From Bacteroidales bacterium (GTDB lineage Bacteria > Bacteroidota > Bacteroidia > Bacteroidales > WCHB1-69), in the NCBI GenBank assembly GCA_017525245.1, contig JAFXTE010000069.1, positions 1 through 37,547 of the forward strand: 37,547 nt of DNA, written 5' to 3'. Position 1 is the first letter of the stretch; each line of letters opens with the position of its first letter. The translations under genes were made by a program, and so were the position numbers. The notes beneath the pieces are model-generated. The model searched no databases. It was not told where the DNA came from and saw nothing but the letters and a program-made list of their open reading frames with translations. Positions 15,318 through 24,100 of this stretch are shown one piece after another.

Positions 15318-15968
15318 ATGAAACACATTCTGACATTTGTTTTGTGCTTGGTTTTTCCGACAATTTTCTGTTTTTCCGAAAATATCTGTGACACGGGATA
15401 TTCTGTGAAAAACCGTTGGGTGATTAAGGCAAGTGTTTCCCCGTATAAGAATTGGGATTCGGATCAGCCGAGTATTCACATTGGTTATTATCTTGATCTT
15501 GTACATTTGCCTAAGGCAAGCTTTGAAGTGGAGGCAACCTATGCGGTGGGCAAGTATCTTGAAATAGGTATTACAAGTGGATTTATTGACGGAAAATATA
15601 TTCAACCAACAGACGGATTGGGTGGTGTCACCAAACAGATGATTGCCCCGACTTTCGGTGGTTCCCTGCATTTTCATCTGCTCCCTCTGTTTGTCAAGGC
15701 ACCCGTCTGTAGATGGGATCTCTATTTGTTGGCTAAATATAACGGATGCGTTCTTCCTAAAACAGAGTTTGACGTTGAGGGATTCTCGTTAAAAAAATAC
15801 AGACATGTTTACGGTGTTGGGCTTGGCATCTCCTATTTTATCAAAAACATAGCCGGTTTTTTCTCCGAATTCTCTGTTGGACAATTCTCCTATTTTACTG
15901 CATTTGTGAACAGTAATACTAATTTTCGCGTGGGTATCGCATTCAAAATCAAGAAAAAGCAGTTATGA
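15318..15968 (+). CDS. Predicted outer-membrane beta-barrel protein A
   Basis: A 216-residue protein with a cleavable signal (ILTFVLCLVFPTIFCFS). The rest is made of amphipathic strands with glycine/aromatic alternation (SIHIGYYLDLVHLP, EIGITSGFIDGKY, HVYGVGLGISYFI) and ends with strand FRVGIAFKIKKKQL. The size fits an 8- to 10-strand barrel. No family was recognised. The stop overlaps the start of the next gene (ATGA at 15965), so the two barrels are probably translated together. Confidence 0.65.
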   Translation: MKHILTFVLCLVFPTIFCFSENICDTGYSVKNRWVIKASVSPYKNWDSDQPSIHIGYYLDLVHLPKASFEVEATYAVGKYLEIGITSGFIDGKYIQPTDGLGGVTKQMIAPTFGGSLHFHLLPLFVKAPVCRWDLYLLAKYNGCVLPKTEFDVEGFSLKKYRHVYGVGLGISYFIKNIAGFFSEFSVGQFSYFTAFVNSNTNFRVGIAFKIKKKQL

Positions 15969-16741
15969 AACACGTTATTTTCCCCACACTTTGTGTAATA
16001 ATGTTGTGCCTTGAAGTAAAAGCACAACCTGTCCAATTGATGGAGAACAAAGGCTATGCTTTCCCGTTACATTCCTTTGGGGTTTCATTTCAGGAATGTG
16101 TTCTTTTTCCGACAAAAATCAAGAACGAAATGGGTTCATTGAAACCTAATCAAGAGATATGTAACAATCATGAGCTTGCAGTTCAATATTCTTGTCTATT
16201 CCGTAATCATTTTGGCTTTTCTTTGGAACTTTTGTTCGGCACTTACCGACGATTAGCCACCTTTCAATTAAGTGCCTTTGGTGCAGAAGACATAGATGCA
16301 GAGGCGGGGGATTTCTATTTTGGATTTCGTCCGAAAATAGCCTATTTTAGACCTGTTCACAAAAATGTTTCCCTGCAAGCGGAATTCGGATTGACTTTTA
16401 TGCCGTTTATTCATGATCCGTCTTGTTTTATAGACAGATTTACTTGGATTAATCGTGCCAATCAGGAAATCGTCTCAATGAAAATAAATGGGATGTCATA
16501 TTTTTGTCCAGATGCTACAATTTCCCTGACCTGCCTCTTTCACGGCAACAAACGTCCTAAAAACCATTTCTCGGTGGGCATTTATGCAAACTTGTCGTTC
16601 GTTACCCGTTTGGAGATGACATACGACACTTTCAATTATGGAAATCTGCCTTTTGAGGCACGTTCTTATGGAATCTGTCGTTGGAATTCGAGTAACGTAG
16701 GTGTCAGTGTTGGCTATCGTTTTATGGGACTTCAACCATAA
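15965..16741 (+). CDS. Predicted outer-membrane beta-barrel protein B
   Basis: A 258-residue protein with a signal peptide (VIFPTLCVIMLCLEVKAQ) and a body of strand-like segments (LAVQYSCLFRNHFGFSLELL, GDFYFGFRPKIAYF, VSLQAEFGLTFMPF). It ends in SVGYRFMGLQP, close to an outer-membrane barrel terminus. It overlaps barrel A by four bases. The two are similar in kind but not obviously duplicates. The role is unknown; a pore or anchor for the exported fibre-like protein or protease encoded downstream is only a guess from position. Confidence 0.65.
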   Translation: MKHVIFPTLCVIMLCLEVKAQPVQLMENKGYAFPLHSFGVSFQECVLFPTKIKNEMGSLKPNQEICNNHELAVQYSCLFRNHFGFSLELLFGTYRRLATFQLSAFGAEDIDAEAGDFYFGFRPKIAYFRPVHKNVSLQAEFGLTFMPFIHDPSCFIDRFTWINRANQEIVSMKINGMSYFCPDATISLTCLFHGNKRPKNHFSVGIYANLSFVTRLEMTYDTFNYGNLPFEARSYGICRWNSSNVGVSVGYRFMGLQP

Positions 16742-16790
16742 TTAATCAAAAGTGCATTTCCAAAACAATATTCACTAAAATGTCAAACAA

Positions 16791-16801
16791 ATGAAAAAAA
16801 A
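16791..16801 (+). other. A8 tract causing frameshift at the signal peptide
   Basis: ATG is followed by eight A's. Read as written, this start gives 30 codons and stops at 16881. With seven A's the same ATG gives MKKITLTAAVILMTIMGAKA, a textbook signal peptide in frame with the gene below. The tract is therefore a phase-variation candidate, a slippage site, or a sequencing error. Confidence 0.8.
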
Positions 16802-16824
16802 TCACATTAACAGCGGCCGTCATT

Positions 16825-17583
16825 TTGATGACCATCATGGGAGCCAAAGCCCAACTTCAAACAGCATGGTTGACTTCTGGTAATAGCGCAACAAGCCACT
16901 TTTTCCTCGGTTCTACCGACTCTTCTCCAATCAAGTTCAGAACCAACAACACCGAAAGAATGTGTATCAGTGCTTCTGGCAACGTGGGCATCGGTACCAC
17001 CTTGCCGCAACAGATGTTGCACATTGTAAGCGGTAATGTTTTGATTTCCAAAACATCCACAAATCGTGCTCCAGGCTCTACCAATGGTTCGCTATTTTTC
17101 GGCAGTGTAATCAATTCTACTAATCAATTTGGAGAATGGGGTATAGAATATCTGAGTGAGGATGATTTGGAACACGGTCTCAACTTTTGGAAACCTGCAA
17201 CAGCAATGAGCGGTGGGGGTAACTTTTTTCTGTTCCTAAAAGACAATGGCAACATCGGCATCGGCACCAACAACCCGCAGGCGAAATTAGCGGTGAACGG
17301 TGAAATCCTGGCCAAGAGCGTGCGGGTGAACACAAGCAACACCTACTGGCCGGACTATGTGTTCGGGAGCGACTATAGTTTGATGAGTCTGAAAGAGTTG
17401 GAGCAGTATGTGAACACACACAGACATTTGCCCAATGTCCCTTCTGCAAAAGAAATAGAAGAGAAAGGGGATGTGGATCTCGGCGCGATGAACGCCATCC
17501 TGCTGGAAAAGGTTGAGGAACTGACCCGCTATGTCATTGATTTGCAGAACCAGATTGACGAACTGAAAAATGGAAAGGAGTAG
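16825..17583 (+). CDS. Fibre-like exported protein with C-terminal coiled coil (5' frameshift)
   Basis: The open frame starts at a TTG (16825) inside what should be a signal peptide. The natural start is the ATG at 16791, one base out of frame because of an A8 run. The mature part has two motifs of the NVGIGTT-P / NIGIGTNNP kind found in beta-roll fibres, then a conserved C-terminal module (WPDYVFGSDYSLMSLKELE, HRHLPNVPSAKEIEEKG) and a coiled coil (AILLEKVEELTRYVIDLQNQ). This C-terminal module is widespread in Bacteroidetes proteins that are often labelled tail fibre, but no phage genes lie nearby. It is probably a trimeric surface fibre. It ends 4 bases before the protease gene. Confidence 0.7.
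   Translation: MMTIMGAKAQLQTAWLTSGNSATSHFFLGSTDSSPIKFRTNNTERMCISASGNVGIGTTLPQQMLHIVSGNVLISKTSTNRAPGSTNGSLFFGSVINSTNQFGEWGIEYLSEDDLEHGLNFWKPATAMSGGGNFFLFLKDNGNIGIGTNNPQAKLAVNGEILAKSVRVNTSNTYWPDYVFGSDYSLMSLKELEQYVNTHRHLPNVPSAKEIEEKGDVDLGAMNAILLEKVEELTRYVIDLQNQIDELKNGKE
17575..17580 (+). promoter_or_regulatory. Shine-Dalgarno AAGGAG deciding the protease start
   Basis: AAGGAG lies 7 bases before the ATG at 17588 and overlaps the end of the upstream gene. It favours 17588 over the ATG at 17570. Such strong sites are uncommon in Bacteroidetes. Confidence 0.6.
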
Positions 17584-17587
17584 GAAG

Positions 17588-19789
17588 ATGAAAAGATACG
17601 TGTATATTTGTTGTCTGTGTTTGTCTTTTTTGTCTGCCAGAGGACAGATTAGTCAAGGAGGGAAACCATACAGCTTTAGCTCTACTTTAAGAGATTATAA
17701 TTCAGACACTATCCGCTTAAATGAGAATCTTATTTCCTTTGAAATGCCTAAAATCAGAGAATCTGTTTTTAACTCAATACTGCAAAACAATATGCTAAAT
17801 AATGAATACCAATTCGCATACGATTTCCACACATCAATTAATGTTAAGGAGCAATCCACTATTGACTCTATTGATATTGGAATAATTTACAGGTTGGTTG
17901 TGAAATCCGAAGGAGCAAAGTCCCTAAACCTTATTTTTGACGAGTTTTCAATTCCGAGAGGTGCTAAGCTTTTTATTTATAGCAAAGATAAAAAAAACAT
18001 CATAGGTGCTTTTACAAGTAACAATAACAATGGTTCCAGGAAACTACCTACAGTTCCTGTTTTTGGAGATGAAATTGTTGTTGAATATTTTGAACCATAT
18101 TTTTCGGAATTTGCAGGTTCATTGAAAATCATTCGGGTAAATCACGATTTTATGGGAATTTGCTTCGATCAAGTGGAAGAAATGGATAAGGATGAATTTG
18201 AAGATTGTTATGTTGACATTAACTGTAGTCCAGAAGGAGATTCTTGGCAAGAGGAGAAAAGAGCCGTTTGCAGGGTTATTCGCAAAGGGACTGCAACTTT
18301 TTCAGGCAGTTTGGTTAACAACACAAATATGGATGGTATCCCGTATTTTCTTACTGCGAATCACTGCATCTCAACCCAACAAATGGCAGATGTGTCTGTT
18401 TTTATTTTTAATTACGAGAGACCAGGTTGCAAAACAGGACAGGCCTCATCCGGTCAGTCCATTTCTTCAGGAACATTAAGGGCAACGAATAGCCAATCGG
18501 ATTTTTCACTGATAGAATTGTCTCATAGACCATTGTCAACCTGGAATCCCTATTATGCCGGTTGGGACAGACGGGAGGAACAAAGTGCTGGTGGAGTATG
18601 TATTCATCATCCGTCTGGCAAGCCTAAAAAAATATCTACGTATAATATTGCGCTTGTCAATACAACTTGTACGAATCTGCCTCAAGACAATTATTACCGA
18701 GTAACTAATTGGATACCCACAACAAATGGTTACAGTATAGCAGAGGAAGGCAGCTCGGGGGCTCCATTATTCAACAACAGCCATAAAATCATCGGACAAT
18801 TGTACGGGATGTGTTCGTGGTTTGCTTCTTTTTGCGATAATCCTTCGCAAAATAAAATTGATTTTGGTAAATTTTTAGTGTCTTGGAATAATGGTGAAAC
18901 CGCAGAAACTCGTCTGAAAGATTGGTTGGATCCGATTGAAAGTAATGTCTTTCAGTTGGAGGGATCGGAAGTGTGTCCCCAAGAATTGACAAATAACCTG
19001 ACACTCACGCATACGGTAAACAGTGGAGTTGTTGAAATCAAACAGGCAACACAAAACATTTCTTCTTCTTGTTTTATTTCAGAAGGCGCAAACGTTTCTT
19101 ATAAAGCAGGGCAGAATATTAATTTGGTTTCAGGCTTTCATGCAGAACAAGGAAGTCGTTTCTATGCTACGACAGGAAATGAACCCATCTGTGTTCCTGG
19201 CTGTTATCCGATGACCCTTTCTTTAGACAGTCAAGTTTTTTCAAACGGAGGCAATATCTGTTTTACGCAAACCAATGCCACTTCATACCACTTACGATTA
19301 GTCAATTATTTGGGACAAGAGGTTTATCAGTATAGTGGAGCTACAAGCAGTTTCCAGTGTTGCATTCCGATACTTACTGTTAATCTAGCAGTTGGAAGAT
19401 ACATTGCTACGATTACCCTCATAAACGAATGTGGTGAAATGTCCGAATCATACCTCATGCTCTGCATAGGAGGAAAAGGAGAAGACTCATACGGGAATGA
19501 TTCTCTGAATTTAAGAGGTCTTTCTTCTATCCATACCGATTCTGCCTCTTTTGATTTTGACGTTTATCCAAATCCCTCGAACGGTGTTTTTCAAATAAAT
19601 GTTCAGGTAGGGACAGTTTATCCTTATTCGATTGAAATAATAACTTCTATGGGACAAACGTTATATCACATTGACAATATAAAGGAAAAAACAATCGAAA
19701 TTGCTAAAGCATGCCTACCTGTCGGATTATACTTCGTAACAATCAGAATGAATGACATTTCTAAAACAAAAAAATTGATTATTGAATAA
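17588..19789 (+). CDS. Trypsin-like serine endopeptidase with T9SS type A sorting signal
   Basis: A 733-residue exported protease. A signal peptide (YVYICCLCLSFLSARGQ) is followed by an N-terminal propeptide-like domain (to about 210) and a chymotrypsin-fold catalytic domain. The triad is visible: His259 in LTANHC, Asp305 in QSDFSLIEL and Ser390 in GSSGAP. This resembles lysyl endopeptidase-type enzymes. Strand-rich domains follow (about 465-640), and the last 75 residues form a type A T9SS signal (FDVYPNPSNGVFQINV, ending KKLIIE). It should cross the outer membrane and be released or surface-anchored. The start at 17588 is set by AAGGAG. It lies 4 bases after the fibre-like gene and 8 bases before a small lipoprotein. 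Codon use is AT-rich compared with aspS. Confidence 0.88.
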   Translation: MKRYVYICCLCLSFLSARGQISQGGKPYSFSSTLRDYNSDTIRLNENLISFEMPKIRESVFNSILQNNMLNNEYQFAYDFHTSINVKEQSTIDSIDIGIIYRLVVKSEGAKSLNLIFDEFSIPRGAKLFIYSKDKKNIIGAFTSNNNNGSRKLPTVPVFGDEIVVEYFEPYFSEFAGSLKIIRVNHDFMGICFDQVEEMDKDEFEDCYVDINCSPEGDSWQEEKRAVCRVIRKGTATFSGSLVNNTNMDGIPYFLTANHCISTQQMADVSVFIFNYERPGCKTGQASSGQSISSGTLRATNSQSDFSLIELSHRPLSTWNPYYAGWDRREEQSAGGVCIHHPSGKPKKISTYNIALVNTTCTNLPQDNYYRVTNWIPTTNGYSIAEEGSSGAPLFNNSHKIIGQLYGMCSWFASFCDNPSQNKIDFGKFLVSWNNGETAETRLKDWLDPIESNVFQLEGSEVCPQELTNNLTLTHTVNSGVVEIKQATQNISSSCFISEGANVSYKAGQNINLVSGFHAEQGSRFYATTGNEPICVPGCYPMTLSLDSQVFSNGGNICFTQTNATSYHLRLVNYLGQEVYQYSGATSSFQCCIPILTVNLAVGRYIATITLINECGEMSESYLMLCIGGKGEDSYGNDSLNLRGLSSIHTDSASFDFDVYPNPSNGVFQINVQVGTVYPYSIEIITSMGQTLYHIDNIKEKTIEIAKACLPVGLYFVTIRMNDISKTKKLIIE

Positions 19790-19797
19790 ACAAAAAA

Positions 19798-20220
19798 ATG
19801 AAAAAGATTATTTTTGGAACAATCATACTGGCATTTGTCTTTATGACGAGTTGCGATAGAGAACAAAATACAAATTTTATCCAATATAATTGGAAGCTCC
19901 AATCCGTGTCAGAAAATGGCATAACCCATGCTATACATTGGTCAGAAGCAGATTTATGTATTGAAGATGCCTATACGCTAATATTCATTAATGATACAAT
20001 TTTCCAATTGAACACAGGTGTCAACAAAGCTATGGGAATATATCATCTTTCCGAAGCGAATTTGGAAATAAGCCAGTATAGGGAAATGACATCTGTTCAC
20101 AGTGAGGATAAAATAGACCAATTGCTTCCCAAATGTATACCGACAGTCCATACCTATAAAATAAAGGGCAATTCTTTGATATTGATAGGTGATGGTTGTA
20201 GAATCCGATTGACAAGATAA
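19798..20220 (+). CDS. Small lipoprotein, possibly META-like
   Basis: A 140-residue protein with lipobox FMTSC (Cys19) after a short hydrophobic signal. The mature part starts with NWKLQSVSENG and ends GNSLILIGDGCRIRLTR, a layout like small META-type or lipocalin-like lipoproteins in Bacteroidetes, but the match is weak. Two Cys residues (in LLPKCIP and GDGCRI) could pair. It is the last gene of the block and lies 8 bases after the protease. An inhibitor or chaperone of the protease is conceivable but unsupported. Confidence 0.65.
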   Translation: MKKIIFGTIILAFVFMTSCDREQNTNFIQYNWKLQSVSENGITHAIHWSEADLCIEDAYTLIFINDTIFQLNTGVNKAMGIYHLSEANLEISQYREMTSVHSEDKIDQLLPKCIPTVHTYKIKGNSLILIGDGCRIRLTR

Positions 20221-20303
20221 CGGATATAAAAAAATCACGAATAAGGCGATATGCGTACAAATGGTCGCAGAAAAAAAATTCTTTTGAGTACCTGAAAAAA
20301 AAT

Positions 20304-20311
20304 TACTTTTG
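20304..20311 (+). promoter_or_regulatory. -7 element TACTTTTG for mlaF
   Basis: TACTTTTG followed by CAGCC, with TTTG at 20283-20286 and a 17-base spacer, giving a complete -33/-7 pair. It means mlaF is transcribed on its own and does not depend on the aspS-mlaE unit. Confidence 0.65.
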
Positions 20312-20374
20312 CAGCCAAAAGTAATAAACAGCCAATTTAGATTAGAAACCAACAATCCGTCAACCTGTTAACCC

Positions 20375-21127
20375 ATGATCGAGGTCAACAACGTTTCCAA
20401 GTATTTCGGCGAAAAGCAGGTGCTTTTCGGCATCGACACGCAGTTCGAGGAGGGCAAGGTAAACCTCATCATCGGGCGGTCCGGGTCGGGCAAGACGGTG
20501 CTGATGAAGTGCTTGGTGGGGCTGCACACGCCCGAGGAGGGCAAAGTTCTCTACAGCGGCCGGGAGTTCCACAACCTGCCGGAAAAGGACAAACTGCTGC
20601 TCCGCAAGGAAATGGGGATGGTGTTCCAGGGTTCCGCGCTGTTCGACTCCATGACTATTGAGGAGAATGTCACTTTCCCATTAGACATGTTCACCGAACA
20701 GAGCGATTCCGAGAAGCACGACCGCGCCAATTTCTGTTTGGAATGCGTTGATTTGGAAGGGGTTAACAAACTTTATCCGGCGGAGTTGAGCGGCGGTATG
20801 AAGAAACGTGCCGCTATAGCACGCGCCCTCGCCTGCAATCCCCGCTACCTCTTTTTCGACGAGCCAAACTCCGGCCTCGACCCCAAAACCTCCCTGCTCA
20901 TCGACGAACTCATCACCAAGATCACCCACGAGTTCAACACCACGACAGTCGTCAACACCCACGACCTCAACTCCATCATCACCATCGGCGAGACCATCTC
21001 GTTCATCTACCAAGGCCACCTCGCCTGGCGCGGCAGCAGCGACAACATCCTCACCTCCGACAACCAGACGCTCAACGATTTCATCTACGCGCAGCCGCTG
21101 ACGCAGCGGTTGCGGAAAACGTTGTGA
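20375..21127 (+). CDS. mlaF: MlaF-type ABC transporter ATPase
   Basis: A 250-residue nucleotide-binding protein that powers MlaE-type phospholipid transport. Walker A is GRSGSGKT (34-41), the Q-loop is at Gln85, the signature is LSGGMKKR (138-145), and Walker B is YLFFDEP (158-164) followed by the family hallmark NSGLDP. A C-terminal helix (NDFIYAQPLTQRLRKTL) matches the regulatory tail of MlaF homologues. The permease is encoded 8 kb upstream. The gene has its own promoter. Its base composition resembles mlaE and aspS more than the AT-rich genes in between, which supports an original mlaE-mlaF pair. Confidence 0.92.
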   Translation: MIEVNNVSKYFGEKQVLFGIDTQFEEGKVNLIIGRSGSGKTVLMKCLVGLHTPEEGKVLYSGREFHNLPEKDKLLLRKEMGMVFQGSALFDSMTIEENVTFPLDMFTEQSDSEKHDRANFCLECVDLEGVNKLYPAELSGGMKKRAAIARALACNPRYLFFDEPNSGLDPKTSLLIDELITKITHEFNTTTVVNTHDLNSIITIGETISFIYQGHLAWRGSSDNILTSDNQTLNDFIYAQPLTQRLRKTL

Positions 21128-21130
21128 TAC

Positions 21131-21165
21131 TGGCTGTTGGCTATTGGCTGTTAGCTTTTGGCTTG
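21131..21165 (+). repeat. Heptamer array, unit TGGCTGT
   Basis: Five 7-base units: TGGCTGT, TGGCTAT, TGGCTGT, TAGCTTT, TGGCTTG. It lies between the convergent mlaF and FISUMP genes. Confidence 0.75.
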
Positions 21166-21167
21166 AT

Positions 21168-24100
21168 TTAGTCGCGGAGGCAGCGGACAGACAGTCCCCA
21201 ATCTGTAGGACACGAACCCTGAATCACATTCGATGCAGAACAGTATATTTGAAAATCCTTGGCATAGTAGCTGGTTGATCCTGCTGAAAAACTCCAGAAG
21301 ACGGCGTTAAAGCCTGGTGTTCCAAGGTAATTACTTACAGGAACTGCGCTAAAACCTGAAAGATTGTTCACGAGTTGGTTGTTGCCAGGGGTACAGTAAT
21401 CAAAGGTAGACTGCCAACCGCTCTGTGAGGCCATTGCCTTAGCGATATAATTGCTATTGCCTCCACAACAATAATCGGAGACTGTACCTAAGTAGTTGAT
21501 CAACTGAATCCACTCTGCATTGCTTGGCAAGTGCCACCCGTCGGGACAGATACCCTGCACCCCGGACGGGTTAGCTTCCGTTGAGAATGCACCGTACATC
21601 ACAGCAGGCCAGTTATACAGATATCCTCGATCCTCCAATGGTGTTGAACTCCCATTGTCATAATAGTAAGGATTGGTACTGCTCATATTGCTGTTCCCGG
21701 CAGGGATAGGTTCACCATCCGAATAGTACGTGGAACGTAAGTTTTCCCGCATCCAACATTGGTTACCAATTTGTATGGTATTGTAGGAATTACCTTCAAA
21801 ATCAAACACCACAGGGGCATCGGGACAAGGATGGTTATTCGGGGTAAGAGGCGCTGTGGTGAACGCCATCGTCATTCCATAGGTAGTACCGATACTATTT
21901 GTAACGTATGCCCGGACATAGTACGTGGTACCGGCGTTGAGCCCTGTAATGCTGCTCGTGAACGTCCCCAAACCCGTACTGTCAGAAGTATGAGCTCCCA
22001 CTATGGTCGGGTTCGATGATGTTCCCCAACACACCCCTCGAGCTATAATCGTGTCACCGCCGTCCGTTGTGACCACACCGCCGCAAGTGGCAGACGTATC
22101 CGTTATATTGCTTACCGAATCGGTAGTGACCGTGGGAAGGAAGACCGTATGGCCGCTTCCTCCAAGCGAATCGCGGAGACATCGAACCGAGAGACCATCG
22201 GCTATATCACAGCCATCGTAAAAAAACACATCATTTCTGTAGTTAAATAGTTGACAACTCAATACATTACCATAATATTTCGTAGTAGAGCAAAAAAAGG
22301 CATGCATACCCTGATCGTCAAAATGCCCATACGCATCTTTCCACCAACCAGCAGGAACAGCACTGAACCCCGTAGCATTATTCGTACTTTGGCTGTTGCC
22401 AACAGTACAGAGTTCTGAAAAATAATGCCATCCGGTCGTAGAAGATAATGCCTTGGCAACAGACCACGAGTAATCTCCACAAACGAACAGATTCTGGCTG
22501 CTCACATAATTCCTGAGCTGTGTCCACTCCGCAATACTCGGCACGTGCCAACCGATAGGACAGACGCCTTGCACGCCGGAAGGATTGGCATTGGTGGCAG
22601 AGGCTCCATGCATGGCCGTATTCCAATTGTATAAATAACCGCGTTCCACAAACGGAATATTTGAACTACTGTAATCAAAATAGCCGTTAGGAGAAACAGC
22701 CGACCCATTCGAAAAATAAGTCACCCTCATATTTTCCCGCATCCAGCACTGGGCGCCAATCTGAACCGTGTTGTACACATTGCCTTCTATATCTGTCACT
22801 GTAGGAATGCCGGGACAAGGTGCAGCTATGGGAACGGAATCGGTAGGTAGCATGGAAAACACCACCTCATTTCCGTATGCTATCCCTTCTTCATTGGTGG
22901 CGTATGCTCGCACATAGTAGGTGGTATTGGCCTGAAGAGCTATGAGGTTGCTTGTGAACGAACCAAGGCTATCGCCATTGAAGGTATGTGGATCCTCAAC
23001 CGTAGGGTTCGGTGAGGTACTCCAGCATACACCCCGCGTGAGAATCGGCGCACCGCCATCCGATACCACATCACCGCCACAAGTAACCGTGGTTATCAAG
23101 GTATGTGTCACCATCACAGAATCGGTGGTGACCGTGGGCGGCGTTATGACAGAAAAAGTGTCGTCACCTCGGATGCAACGTACTGAATAACAATCACACT
23201 TGTTGCCGTATGCCCAATCAACAGTCGAACTACAGAATGGAAAGAAATGCGACTTTGCACTCCTTTTGGAATATTGTGTGGCCGTCCAGAAATAGGCAGA
23301 GCAGAAGGTGGGAAACACTGTGGGGAAAGTGTTGTACGTAAAAGTACCCGCAGGCATTGCACTAAATCCCGTAGCATTGTTTGTGTTCAGGTCGTGTCCT
23401 GCCGAACATTCGTCAGAGAAATATGCCCACATAGTCGTAGATGCGAGCGCCTTGGCAATGTGATCATCAAAATAGCTATCACACCAGTAATCCGGTTGTG
23501 ACATCACATAAGACAGTAACTGCCACCACTCGTCTTCCGTAGGGAGATGCCAACCTGCCGGACAAATGCCACGTCTGTAACCGTTGTAATTCACAGAAAA
23601 AGCATGGTCGGCACTGTCGTCCACACTGGTCTCCCCATATGCTATGTTGAACGTGTCCATCATGGCATTCCAATTGTACAACAAACCAAAACTGCTGTCC
23701 ACGGTTATAGAATCATAATGCCTATATCTTTTTGCCATCTTGCCTGTGTAGGTGCTATTATAGGTTGTATCCACAAGGTAGGTACCCGTACTCGGAGAGG
23801 TCACACAACGCATATTTTCCCGCATCCAACACTGATTGCCAATCATAACCGTCTGATAGACATTGCCCTCGTGATCCGTCACGGTCGGCGTGGCAGGGCA
23901 GGGTTGAGCATCCGTGACTTCCATCGAGGAAGAAAAAGAAAGTGTAATCAGCTCTGAGACTTCCTGCACCTGTACGATATGCTCGCTTTCGACCTCCATG
24001 CCATCAAGGGTGGCAAAGCCCACATATTCCATTTGGTCACCTGCCTCAAAAGGATTGTCTGTACCATCTCTGTGACTGCTTTTGAGTTGTAGAACTGAAG

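Noticed and set aside
16825-17583. Phage tail fibre gene / prophage remnant
   Set aside because: No phage genes nearby; the C-terminal module is common in non-phage Bacteroidetes proteins and the reconstructed signal peptide shows export.
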